Source: an uncultured Bacteroidales bacterium
GTDB lineage: Bacteria > Bacteroidota > Bacteroidia > Bacteroidales > UBA932
Assembly: GCA_944323775.1 (NCBI GenBank)
Contig: CALUTT010000028.1
Coordinates: 35,119-99,118 of the forward strand
Length of the DNA stretch: 64,000 nucleotides
Direction of reading: 5' to 3'
Part shown: one piece after another, positions 8,842-16,609 of the stretch
How positions within the stretch are numbered: position 1 is the stretch's first letter
Layout of the letters: every line of letters begins with the position of its first letter
The notes under the pieces: model-generated
What the model saw: only the letters and a program-made list of their open reading frames with translations
What the model was told of the DNA's origin: nothing
The model's database searches: none
Translations under genes and position numbers: made by a program

Positions 8842-9506
8842 TTTGTCTGCGGCTGTGCGCCTTCCTGTCCGGCCTCATCGGCGGAAGAGGGAATCAGGCG
8901 GTCGGTGTAGAGTATGCCCTCGAGATGGTCTGTCTCGTGCTGGAAAATCACTGCCGTGTAGCCTTCGACGGTGTCGCGGACCTGCTGCAATGTCTGCGGG
9001 TCCGTGTAGCTGACCACAACCTGCATGGAGCGTTCCACTTCGCCCCTGCGGTCCGGGACGGAGAGGCAGCCTTCAGGGCCGGTCTGCTTCTCGTCGGACA
9101 TGGACTCTATGCGGATGTTGGGATAGACCTCGAAGGGATGCCCGGGCTTGTCGTAGCGCATCACGGCAATCACTCTGCGGTTGATTCCGACCTGCGGCGC
9201 TGCAATTCCCACTCCGTCCTGGGAGGGGTCCGTGACGGTTGCGACCATTTTGTCGGCAAGTATCCTGTATGTTTCGGACCTGATCTCGCCTGCGGGAAGG
9301 TCCGTGCTCGGAGTCCTGAGCACAACCGAGTCTGCGGGGTCGGTGACCAGCAGTACACGCATCGTGGAGCCGCTTCCTTCGATGAGCGCCTTCTCGGCGG
9401 AGGAAAGGCGTGATGCTCCGCGAGTCGCGCCGCATCCGGACGAAACAACGGCGGCAGTCGCAAGGAGTGCCGCCGGAAGTATCAGATGTCTTGAAATATC
9501 GTGCAT
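8838..9506 (-). CDS. Peptide deformylase-like lipoprotein
   Basis: All three peptide deformylase motifs are intact: GVGIAAPQVG (motif 1), EGCLSVP (motif 2, metal-ligand Cys) and FQHETDHLEGILY (motif 3, HExxH). The fold should be a metal-dependent formyl-Met deformylase. Oddly, the protein starts with a lipoprotein signal peptide (LLATAAVVSSGC), which would place it in the periplasm or outer membrane, away from nascent chains. I start at the ATG at 9506 (MHDISRHLIL) rather than at 9545, because this puts the signal peptide at the N-terminus. It lies 35 bp after the alpha/beta hydrolase gene and overlaps the next gene by 4 bp. It may be a secreted hydrolase that attacks formylated or other blocked peptides, and it need not be the housekeeping enzyme. 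Confidence 0.85.
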   Translation of the reverse strand: MHDISRHLILPAALLATAAVVSSGCGATRGASRLSSAEKALIEGSGSTMRVLLVTDPADSVVLRTPSTDLPAGEIRSETYRILADKMVATVTDPSQDGVGIAAPQVGINRRVIAVMRYDKPGHPFEVYPNIRIESMSDEKQTGPEGCLSVPDRRGEVERSMQVVVSYTDPQTLQQVRDTVEGYTAVIFQHETDHLEGILYTDRLIPSSADEAGQEGAQPQTK

Positions 9507-9541
9507 GAAAGTAAAGTTACGAAAAAAAGAATTATAGTATC

Positions 9542-10516
9542 TCATTCCCCGACATACTTCCCGGTGAACTCCCGTATCCTTTGGGCGTACTCTTCGGGAT
9601 CTTCGCGGCAGGCGAGTGCATGGGCGACGCCTGGCAGGGTCCAGAGCTGCGAAGGTGCAGTGCAGGCATCGTGGAGAGGGTAGACCATCCAGGTGGGGAC
9701 GAAGGTGTCGGCCTCTCCGTGGATGAACATCATGGGGAGGGTGTTCTTCCTGACCTGTTCAAGCGGGGATGCCTGCCTGAAGCTCCAGCCGTATTCGATG
9801 CGGCATAGCAGGTCGGCGAGATCCAGCATAGGGAAGGCCGGAAGAGAAAAGCGCTGCCTGAGCTCGTTCTTGAACTCGTCCCAGACGCTCGTGTAGCCGC
9901 AGTCCTCGATGAAGCACCTGACATATGGCTGGAGCTGCGGCCTTGAGGGCAGCTCTCCTGCGACACACATGGTCGTGGCGGCGCCCATTGAGATCCCGTG
10001 CACGATTATCCTTGTGTTCTCTCCGAAAATCCTTACCGCCTCTTCCATCCATTTCAGAACGTCCAGCCTGTCTTTCCAGCCCATGCGTATTGCCTTGCCT
10101 CCGCTCAGACCGTGTGCGTAAAGGTCGGGCAGGAGGACGTTGTAGCCCATGCGGCTGTAGATATGCGCAACCATCATCATCCCAAGGGCGTTGTCGGTAT
10201 ATCCGTGCACGAGTACGGCTGTCTTGCCGCTTCCTTCCGCTGAGGGAATCAGCAGGGCGTGCAGGCGTGTGCCGTCGTCTGAGTCCATGTAGAGGTCCTG
10301 AATGGCTCCGGAGGTTCTCAGAGAGTCGTACCAAGCGAAAGTCTGCGGGTAGTTCTCTGCCATGCGTTCCTGCGAAGCGGCTATGTCGCGGCTGTATGTC
10401 TGGAGCGCCGAAGGCTTGAGGGCGATGTTAAGCAGCATCTGCGCCCCGCCCAGCGCTATGACGAGCAGCGCCGCTAGCACTGCAAGGCTGCGTCTTGCTG
10501 TCTTTGCAATATTCAT
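9542..10516 (-). CDS. Membrane-anchored alpha/beta hydrolase
   Basis: A 324-residue serine hydrolase. An N-terminal hydrophobic segment (LAVLAALLVIALGGAQML) acts as a signal anchor. The alpha/beta hydrolase core has the oxyanion region VLVHGYTDN, the nucleophile elbow HGISMGA (G-x-S-x-G), the acid in HGEADTFVP and the catalytic His in PGVAHALA. The family (BAAT/esterase-like Bacteroidetes hydrolases) has many substrates and none can be assigned. The start at 10516 (MNIAKTARR) is chosen because its ATG overlaps the TGA of the Hdr-like gene (ATGA, 10513-10516); a longer frame upstream only overlaps that gene. It is co-transcribed with the redox genes. Confidence 0.85.
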   Translation of the reverse strand: MNIAKTARRSLAVLAALLVIALGGAQMLLNIALKPSALQTYSRDIAASQERMAENYPQTFAWYDSLRTSGAIQDLYMDSDDGTRLHALLIPSAEGSGKTAVLVHGYTDNALGMMMVAHIYSRMGYNVLLPDLYAHGLSGGKAIRMGWKDRLDVLKWMEEAVRIFGENTRIIVHGISMGAATTMCVAGELPSRPQLQPYVRCFIEDCGYTSVWDEFKNELRQRFSLPAFPMLDLADLLCRIEYGWSFRQASPLEQVRKNTLPMMFIHGEADTFVPTWMVYPLHDACTAPSQLWTLPGVAHALACREDPEEYAQRIREFTGKYVGE

Positions 10517-12333
10517 GATGTGCGGGTTTGTGTCCTGGTGTTCCTGTCGACGGTTTCCGCGATGTCTTCGACCTTCCTGTCTGCATAGCGGCGGAAGGTG
10601 TCCAGACACAGCGGGCAGGCGGTGACTATCACGTCGGGAGACGCCACGGTCAGGTTGTCGAGGGCGTTCTGCGTGATGACCCTGCGCTTGTCGAAGCCGA
10701 GCGTAAGGCTGCCGACACTGCCGCCGCAGCAAATGCTTTCCCGGCGGTTCTTCTCAGCCTCGACCAGGCTGCCGACCTTTCGGAGCACATTGCGCGGCTG
10801 CTCGTATATCCCGCATCCGCGTCCGAGCTCGCACGGATCGTGGTAGACGAATGTCCTGTCCTCTGCTCCGAGAGCGAGCCTCCCGGAGGAAACCAGTCCT
10901 TCGATGAACTCGGTATGATGGACTATCCTGATTCCGTCGAGCCTGTATTTCTCCTTGAAGATCCTGTAGCAGATAGGGCAGGTGAGCAGCAGGGTGTCAG
11001 CTCCGGAGCTCAGGATGATCTCCGTGTTCTTCTTCATCATCTGACGTGCCTGGTCGATGCGTCCTGCCATCCACATCGGACGTCCGCAGCAGATGCCGCC
11101 GTCCTTGTCCATCAGTTCATAATCGATCCCTGCCTTGCGCAGCAGCGATTCCATGGCCTTTTTGATCGAGGGGGTGAGAGCGGTCATGCATCCGGCGTAA
11201 TAGAGCACCTTGCCGCGGCTGTCCACAGTGAGAGGGGATGTGTCGATGGAGGTGTAGTCCGGATTGATGCCGTAACGGCGGACGGACCTCTGGGCTATGC
11301 GCAGCCGGTCGCCTTCGACTCCGACAGGGCACACTGCGGTGCACTTGCCGCACAGCAGGCATTTGTCGCTGATCTCTTCGATGCGTTTCTCGTTGCCTCT
11401 GCGTATCTGGCGGTTAAGGTAGACCGTCGTGTCGCGGGTGTTGGCCTTCTGGACGCTCATCGGGCACGCGTCGATGCACAGTCCGCAGCCCGGACACGAA
11501 TATACCTGGGTCTTGGCAAGTCCCTTGCGGGCATTGCGTATCTTGATTCCGGCGTTGCGCAGCGGAATCAGAAGTATCTCGGAGGGTATGTGCATGTAGC
11601 GCGTGAACGGCAGGACGACGAAGAATATGCCGAGCGCGCATGAATATGCCCACCACCAGGGGAGTACGCTTGCCTGGTCACCGAGCAGGGGTGTCAGCAG
11701 GTGGTTGATCGACCTGGTGAGGAAAGAGCCTCCGCTGATGTTGGCAGTGAAGCTCTCGGCAAGCAGCCTGAGTGGGAAGATCGCCCACAGCGAGTAAAGC
11801 CCCACCATGTCGAGCAGGCTCGGCCTGGTAGTGCGTCTCATCCCGAACAGCCTGGAACGCAGGCGCTTGATCATGGCCAGGGCGATTCCGCTCAGGACCA
11901 CGAGCAGGAAAAAGTCCATCAGGAAGAACAGCACCTCTCCCTTCATCGTGTGCTCGTCCTCCGCCACGAAGTAGCGGAAGAAGATGGGGTAGTAGAACAG
12001 CTTCACCCTGTGCGGAGTGTAGAGCAGCACCTCTATGTGCCCGACGACTATCAGCATGAACCATCCGAAGGCGATGCTTGAGTGCATGTAGCCCAGGAGC
12101 TTGTTGCGCTTCCATATCTTCACGTGCAGCAGGCAGTCGCAGAAGATGTCCCTGACGTTCTTGAGCATTGTCTTCGGGGTGACGAGCGACACGAGGAAGC
12201 GCTTCCTGTCCGCGCCCGGGAGCTGGAAGAATATCCTGCCCAGGGCGAACACGCAGTACGTGAGTACGAACGCCATTCCTATCATGAACGGCAGAACGAA
12301 GTTGTTGTATCCTGACGGAAATCTTTCTACCAC
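10513..12333 (-). CDS. Membrane HdrD-like iron-sulfur oxidoreductase
   Basis: A 606-residue fusion of a membrane cytochrome-type module with an HdrD-like soluble module. Residues ~1-250 carry about five hydrophobic segments (VLPFMIGMAFVLTYCVFALG; SIAFGWFMLIVVGHIEVLL; FLMDFFLLVVLSGIAL). Then come two [4Fe-4S] sites, CPGCGLCIDACP and CLLCGKCTAVCP, followed by two CCG domains: CCGRPMWMAG with CPICYRIF, and CCGGSVGSLTLG with CPLCLDTF. HdrD binds a non-cubane [4Fe-4S] cluster that reduces disulfides in methanogens; related bacterial proteins pass electrons between quinones and soluble carriers. Here it is probably the membrane end of the Hdr-like complex encoded upstream. It is separated by 1 bp from the HdrC-like gene. 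Confidence 0.85.
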   Translation of the reverse strand: MVERFPSGYNNFVLPFMIGMAFVLTYCVFALGRIFFQLPGADRKRFLVSLVTPKTMLKNVRDIFCDCLLHVKIWKRNKLLGYMHSSIAFGWFMLIVVGHIEVLLYTPHRVKLFYYPIFFRYFVAEDEHTMKGEVLFFLMDFFLLVVLSGIALAMIKRLRSRLFGMRRTTRPSLLDMVGLYSLWAIFPLRLLAESFTANISGGSFLTRSINHLLTPLLGDQASVLPWWWAYSCALGIFFVVLPFTRYMHIPSEILLIPLRNAGIKIRNARKGLAKTQVYSCPGCGLCIDACPMSVQKANTRDTTVYLNRQIRRGNEKRIEEISDKCLLCGKCTAVCPVGVEGDRLRIAQRSVRRYGINPDYTSIDTSPLTVDSRGKVLYYAGCMTALTPSIKKAMESLLRKAGIDYELMDKDGGICCGRPMWMAGRIDQARQMMKKNTEIILSSGADTLLLTCPICYRIFKEKYRLDGIRIVHHTEFIEGLVSSGRLALGAEDRTFVYHDPCELGRGCGIYEQPRNVLRKVGSLVEAEKNRRESICCGGSVGSLTLGFDKRRVITQNALDNLTVASPDVIVTACPLCLDTFRRYADRKVEDIAETVDRNTRTQTRTS

Positions 12334-12334
12334 C

Positions 12335-12667
12335 TCAGTCTTCCTTATAGAGTTTGCAAATTGAGAGTATCAGATGTCTCGTATTGATTCCGCGAGGGCA
12401 GACTATGGAGCATTTCCCGCAGAGCATGCAGCAACGCAGCATGTTGACTGCCTCCTTCTGCTTGCCGCGCTGGAGGCAGTGGAGAACCTTTCTCAGGCTC
12501 ATGCCGCTGAACGTCCCGGCGGGACAGGTGGCGCTGCAGGAGCCGCAGGCCATGCACTTCCACGCGTCAGGCTCGAGTTCATGCAGTTTGTCGAACAGGG
12601 TGAAGTCCACCTTGTCCATGTCGATTGTCGAGCTCGGGGAGAGTTTGAATCCGAAGATGTTGTCCAT
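12335..12667 (-). CDS. HdrC-like di-cluster ferredoxin subunit
   Basis: A 110-residue protein with two [4Fe-4S] motifs, CMACGSCSATCPAG and CCMLCGKCSIVCPRG, separated by a short helix (SLRKVLHCLQRGKQ). Size and layout match HdrC, the ferredoxin subunit that carries electrons from HdrA to the CCG subunit. It lies 9 bp after the HdrA-like gene and 1 bp before the membrane subunit, which suggests that it links those two proteins. The second HdrC-like gene in the unit (14829-15527) is a different, longer type. Confidence 0.85.
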   Translation of the reverse strand: MDNIFGFKLSPSSTIDMDKVDFTLFDKLHELEPDAWKCMACGSCSATCPAGTFSGMSLRKVLHCLQRGKQKEAVNMLRCCMLCGKCSIVCPRGINTRHLILSICKLYKED

Positions 12668-12676
12668 GTTGCTCCG

Positions 12677-13693
12677 CTATGATCTGTAAAGGAACGAGAC
12701 TATTTCGAGTGCGGCCGTGTCGGCCTCTGCGAGTGTTTCCGGAATGGTCTTGGGCCCGGTGCATGCCCCGGCATAGAAGATTCCCTCGAGAGGTGACTGG
12801 ACTACGGCGCTGACGTTGTTGCGGCTCTTGAAGAAGCCGTCCGTGTCTACCGGCAGCCTCAGCATCGATGCGAGGGATTCCGTGTCGCGGCCGCAGACCA
12901 TGCCTGACATCAGCACCAGCAGGTCGAGCTTGACCTTGACCGGCTTGCCGGCCAGGGTGTCCTCGGCCTTAACCACGACCCTTCCGTCGATGTCCTCGCT
13001 GACTTCGGAGACTCTTCCCCTGATGAAGCGTATGCCATAGTCCCTCTGGGCGGAGATGTAGAAGTCCTCGAACTTCTTCCCGAACATCCTCAGGTCCATG
13101 TAGAAGCAGTATACAGCGGCATCGGGGAACTTCTTCTTCATCTCGATGGCCTGCTTGACAGCAGTGATGCAGCAGACCTTTGAACATTGGGAGTTGCGCG
13201 CCTTTTCGTCACGCGAGCCGACGCAGTGGACGAAGCCCATCGCCCTGATTTCGCCGCCGTCGACCCTCTTGTCGCTGCCGGTGTTGAACCAGTGCTCGAG
13301 ATCTCCGTTGGTTATGACCCGGTCATAGACTCCGTAACCGTATTCTTCCTTTTTCGCAGCGTCGAAGAGAGAGAATCCCGTCGTGAAGAGCACGGCCCTC
13401 GCGATTACTGAGATTCCGTTGGAGAGCATGATGTTGTAGCCGTCGCGCAGCCTGTTCATGAAGGAAATCTCGGTCTCGAGGAATATGTTGGCCTCGGCGG
13501 TGTCCCTGATAAGGCCGGAGACCACCTCGCCTGCAGGGGTCATGTCCGGGAACAGGCAGTGCCACTGGGCGACGTGCCCTCCGAGGCGGTCCTGCTTTTC
13601 GACTATTATGGGCCTGTAGCCCAGCCTGAGGAGCCGCTTTGCGGCCTCAAGTCCGGCGATACCTCCGCCCACTATGACTATGTTCTGTTTCAT
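12677..13693 (-). CDS. HdrA-like FAD oxidoreductase
   Basis: A 338-residue flavoprotein. The N-terminal dinucleotide fold is IVGGGIAGLEAAKRL with VEKQDRLGGHVAQW, the HdrA/QmoA signature. The HdrA-specific cluster region is present: HCVGSRDEKARNSQCSKVCC. A C-terminal FAD-site segment, GIFYAGACTGPKTIPETLAEA, is also typical. The protein is shorter than methanogen HdrA and lacks its extra ferredoxin domains, so it is closer in size to QmoA-type proteins. In relatives this subunit takes electrons from a partner and may bifurcate them; no Flox or Mvh partner gene is seen here, so the donor is unknown. Confidence 0.85.
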   Translation of the reverse strand: MKQNIVIVGGGIAGLEAAKRLLRLGYRPIIVEKQDRLGGHVAQWHCLFPDMTPAGEVVSGLIRDTAEANIFLETEISFMNRLRDGYNIMLSNGISVIARAVLFTTGFSLFDAAKKEEYGYGVYDRVITNGDLEHWFNTGSDKRVDGGEIRAMGFVHCVGSRDEKARNSQCSKVCCITAVKQAIEMKKKFPDAAVYCFYMDLRMFGKKFEDFYISAQRDYGIRFIRGRVSEVSEDIDGRVVVKAEDTLAGKPVKVKLDLLVLMSGMVCGRDTESLASMLRLPVDTDGFFKSRNNVSAVVQSPLEGIFYAGACTGPKTIPETLAEADTAALEIVSFLYRS

Positions 13694-13712
13694 CGTGTCG
13701 GTCTTTTGGCTT

Positions 13713-14783
13713 TCAGCAGCATCTCAGTACTCCCGGGAGTTCCGGCTTCATGAGTTCCTTCCGGTCGACTCCCTTGTATTTGTCTTCAGGCCTGTAGGGT
13801 ATGCCTATCTTGTCTAGAAGGGGTTCCACGGCGACCTGGTGCAGCTGCAGCCCGAGGTCCCACGGATCGTAGCCCAGGACCAGCCCCGCTACTTCCTCGT
13901 ATGTGAAGACGGGTATGCCGTACCCGTTGTCGCCATAGGTCTTGCCCTCGGTCTCGGCTATCACGTACTGCCACCTGTCCAGGAAGTAAGGGCAGCCCGG
14001 GCAGTTGGTTATTATCATGTCGGGGTGGTACGGCTCCATTGACTCGAAGTTCTTGTAGGTGTTGGAGAGCGAGTACCCGCGGTTCGCCTTGACGTGATAC
14101 TGCCTGAACCCGTAGCCGCAGCAGTGACGGCGTTCGGGATAGTCCACGACGCTTCCTCCCCAGGCCTCCACCATGCCGCAGAGGACGTAGGGATATTCGG
14201 CCCCGCCGACTCCCTTGGACGGGAACATCTTTGAGTAGTGGCATCCGATATGCTCGACTACCTTGAGAGGTTCCCCGGTCCTGGCGTTTACCAGCCTGTA
14301 GCGCGCTTTCTCGGCTATCAGGTTGCGGTACTTGTATATCAGGTCGCTTGCGTGGGCGACGTATTTCGGCTTCTTGAACTCGCGGCGGCAGGCCTTCCAG
14401 AGGAGCTCGCGTATGCGGGTCTCGAGCTCGGGGAACTCGTTCCAGGTCTCGAGTATCTCAATGTAGTTGCCGAACGAGGTGATGCATGAGGCGACGTAGT
14501 TTTCGTAGCCGGCCTCGGTCATCAGCGAGAACTGTCTTGCGACTATGGTCATCACAGTCTCCTGCGGGATGGTGTCGCAGTGGTAGGCGATACCGCCGCA
14601 TGTGGTGTGGCTGGGTGTCTCGTAGAAGTCTCTTCCGAGCACTCCGCGGCATATCTCCAGGAACATCCTTTCAGCCCCCGGGAAGAAGTTCTGCCTGATG
14701 CAGCTCCTGACATAGAACCAGTGGTCGTCAGGTATTTCCTTCTGGTAGTCGGCCCAGATTTTCTGTTTGCCCTGATATATCAT
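13713..14783 (-). CDS. HdrB-like CCG-domain subunit
   Basis: A 356-residue protein with two Cys-rich sites: TTCGGIAYHCD in the first half and ERRHCCGYGFRQYH with TNCPGCPYFLDRW in the second, plus HIGCHYSKMFP. These match the CCG (DUF224) layout of HdrB, which ligates a non-cubane [4Fe-4S] cluster at the disulfide-reducing site. The first half is less canonical than the second, so one cluster site may be degenerate. It sits between an HdrC-like gene (45 bp upstream) and the HdrA-like gene (19 bp downstream) in the same transcript. The substrate is unknown; Bacteroidetes make no coenzyme M or B. Confidence 0.82.
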   Translation of the reverse strand: MIYQGKQKIWADYQKEIPDDHWFYVRSCIRQNFFPGAERMFLEICRGVLGRDFYETPSHTTCGGIAYHCDTIPQETVMTIVARQFSLMTEAGYENYVASCITSFGNYIEILETWNEFPELETRIRELLWKACRREFKKPKYVAHASDLIYKYRNLIAEKARYRLVNARTGEPLKVVEHIGCHYSKMFPSKGVGGAEYPYVLCGMVEAWGGSVVDYPERRHCCGYGFRQYHVKANRGYSLSNTYKNFESMEPYHPDMIITNCPGCPYFLDRWQYVIAETEGKTYGDNGYGIPVFTYEEVAGLVLGYDPWDLGLQLHQVAVEPLLDKIGIPYRPEDKYKGVDRKELMKPELPGVLRCC

Positions 14784-14828
14784 ATTGTCTCCATGTGTGT
14801 GTTCCGTTGTTGTCTTGCGCCCTGGAAG

Positions 14829-15527
14829 CTACTCTTCGTTAAGGTGTCCGGGCGAGTTCTTCTCGAATGCGACCCTTGCGTATTCGTCGATGTCGAGCCC
14901 CATCTCCTCGGCCTTGATCCTGGAGTATCTCTCGACAGTCTCTATCCTTTCTGTGCCTCCCGTTACGTCGAAGATGCTCTTCAGCTCGTCGAGGGATTCC
15001 TGCGGGATCTTCCTGAGTACTCCCGGCCCTTCTCCCTGGTAGTTGGCCCCGAGCCTCTGCAGGCTGTCCCTGAGGTGCTCCGTGTGCCATTTCCATACAG
15101 GGCCTGACTCGACGTGGTCCTCCCAGCGGAAAGTGTCGGGATAGATGCAGTATCCGTACTTGAGGATGTTGCCGGTGAGCATGCGGGTCAGAGGCAGCAG
15201 CTGGCGGCCCTTCTCCGAGCAGGTGAAGTACCCGAGCCTGGCCGAGAGGTTCCTCAGCGCCATTATTACAAGTCCCGGGCCGTTCTTGCGCGGACACCTG
15301 GTCACGCATGACATGCACTCTCCGCAATACCAGATGGTGTCGCTTTTCAGCAGCGCCTCTATCTCGTCCTCGTTCTTGCTCTGGACAGTGTCAACGATCT
15401 TGCGTGGATCGTAGCGGTAGAATTCTGCCGCCGGACATATTGCAGTGCATGTGCCGCAGTTGATGCAGGTCTTCAGACCCTCCTTCACACGGTAGTCCTT
15501 GATAAGTTCGTCGTAGAGTTTGCCCAT
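14829..15527 (-). CDS. HdrC-like ferredoxin subunit (first gene of the Hdr-like unit)
   Basis: A 232-residue protein with two [4Fe-4S] sites: CINCGTCTAICPAAEF and CGECMSCVTRCPRKNGP. A ~150-residue helical tail follows, rich in Trp, Tyr and acidic residues (WKWHTEHLRDSLQRLG), longer than in ordinary HdrC. It is the promoter-proximal gene of the unit and is divergent from the L-galactose operon; the ~137-bp gap between them holds a weak minus-strand -7 box (TATATTTA, 15581-15588). It probably shuttles electrons to the HdrB-like subunit encoded next. Confidence 0.82.
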   Translation of the reverse strand: MGKLYDELIKDYRVKEGLKTCINCGTCTAICPAAEFYRYDPRKIVDTVQSKNEDEIEALLKSDTIWYCGECMSCVTRCPRKNGPGLVIMALRNLSARLGYFTCSEKGRQLLPLTRMLTGNILKYGYCIYPDTFRWEDHVESGPVWKWHTEHLRDSLQRLGANYQGEGPGVLRKIPQESLDELKSIFDVTGGTERIETVERYSRIKAEEMGLDIDEYARVAFEKNSPGHLNEE

Positions 15528-15580
15528 AATGCGGATAATCTGTTTGTTTTTGCCGTACCCTGTGTGCCGGCACGGCGCCG

Positions 15581-15622
15581 TAAATATAGGCTTTTATTTT
15601 CAGACAAAAATAATTAGATTTG
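15581..15622. promoter_or_regulatory. Divergent promoter region: Hdr-like unit and L-galactose operon
   Basis: TAGATTTG at 15615-15622 is an exact plus-strand TAnnTTTG box 43 bp before the aldo-keto reductase ATG. TATATTTA (minus, 15581-15588) matches 7 of 8 for the Hdr-like unit. A -33 TTTG at good spacing is missing for both. Confidence 0.45.
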
Positions 15623-15664
15623 TAAAATTGAAGCCACAAGAACAACACTAAAACACTTTAGCAT

Positions 15665-16597
15665 ATGAAATACAATGACTTGGGCAAGACGGGACTCAAG
15701 GTCCCCGTGCTGAGTTTCGGTGCGTCCTCGCTCGGAGGAGTCTTCCACTCTATCAAGGAGCAGGAGGCCCTGAAGGCTGTCTTCACCGCCGTGGAGAACG
15801 GGCTGAACTTCATTGATGTCTCTCCCTATTACGGCCACTACAAGGCCGAGACTGTGCTGGGAAAGGCTCTTGAGAAGCTTCCGAGAGAGTCCTTCATCCT
15901 TTCGACCAAGGTCGGCAGGTACGGGAAGGACGGGGTAAACACCTGGGACTACTCCGGCCGCAGGGCGCAGGAAAGCGTCCAGGAAAGCATGGAGAGGCTT
16001 CACGTAGACCACATCGACCTCATCAATGTCCATGACATAGAGTTCGCTGACCTGCACCAGGTGGTGGGCGAGACCCTCCCGGCTCTGGTAGAACTCAGGG
16101 ACAAGGGAATTGTGGGGCACGTTGGCATCACTGATCTCCAGCTCGAGAACCTCAAGTGGGTGATAGAGAATACGGAGCCCGGAGTTGTCGAGACGGTGCT
16201 GAACTTCTGCCACTATACCCTCAATGACGACAAGCTGGCCGATTTCCTCGGCTTCTTCAAGGATCGCGGCATAGGGGTAATCAACGCTTCACCCTTCTCG
16301 ATGGGGCTTCTCACCATGAGGGGTGCACCTGACTGGCATCCTGCACCCGCTGCCCTCAAGGAGGCCTGCCGCAAGGCCGCCGAATTCTGCTCGCGCCAGG
16401 GATATCCCATAGAAAAGCTCGCACTGCAGTTCGCGGTCAGCAATCCCGATATCCAGACGACCCTGTTCAGCTCCGCCAACCCTGACTCTGTGCTGAAGAA
16501 CATACGCTACATCGAAGAGCCGATCGACTGGGACCTCGTCGCCAAGGTCAGGGAGATCATCGGTGACCAGCAGAGGGTGAGCTGGGCCAACACTTGA
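15665..16597 (+). CDS. Aldo-keto reductase, probable L-galactose dehydrogenase
   Basis: A 310-residue AKR. The N-terminal GKTGLKVPVLSFGASSLGG, the catalytic Asp/Tyr region FIDVSPYYGHYKAE, the Lys in ILSTKVGRYG and the His in DLINVHDIEF are all in place. The subfamily (D-threo-aldose/L-galactose/L-fucose dehydrogenases) oxidises the free sugar to the lactone with NAD(P)+. The neighbours decide the substrate: lactonase, FucP-type transporter and Zn-dehydrogenase follow in the order known for the Bacteroides vulgatus L-galactose pathway. It would therefore convert L-galactose to L-galactono-1,5-lactone. L-fucose is the alternative substrate. First gene of a six-gene plus-strand operon. Confidence 0.85.
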   Translation: MKYNDLGKTGLKVPVLSFGASSLGGVFHSIKEQEALKAVFTAVENGLNFIDVSPYYGHYKAETVLGKALEKLPRESFILSTKVGRYGKDGVNTWDYSGRRAQESVQESMERLHVDHIDLINVHDIEFADLHQVVGETLPALVELRDKGIVGHVGITDLQLENLKWVIENTEPGVVETVLNFCHYTLNDDKLADFLGFFKDRGIGVINASPFSMGLLTMRGAPDWHPAPAALKEACRKAAEFCSRQGYPIEKLALQFAVSNPDIQTTLFSSANPDSVLKNIRYIEEPIDWDLVAKVREIIGDQQRVSWANT

Positions 16598-16609
16598 TCT
16601 GAAGCAGCT

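Noticed and set aside
10528-11643. 371-codon plus-strand frame opposite the HdrD-like gene
   Set aside because: No recognisable domain; the minus strand has the Fe-S and CCG motifs.
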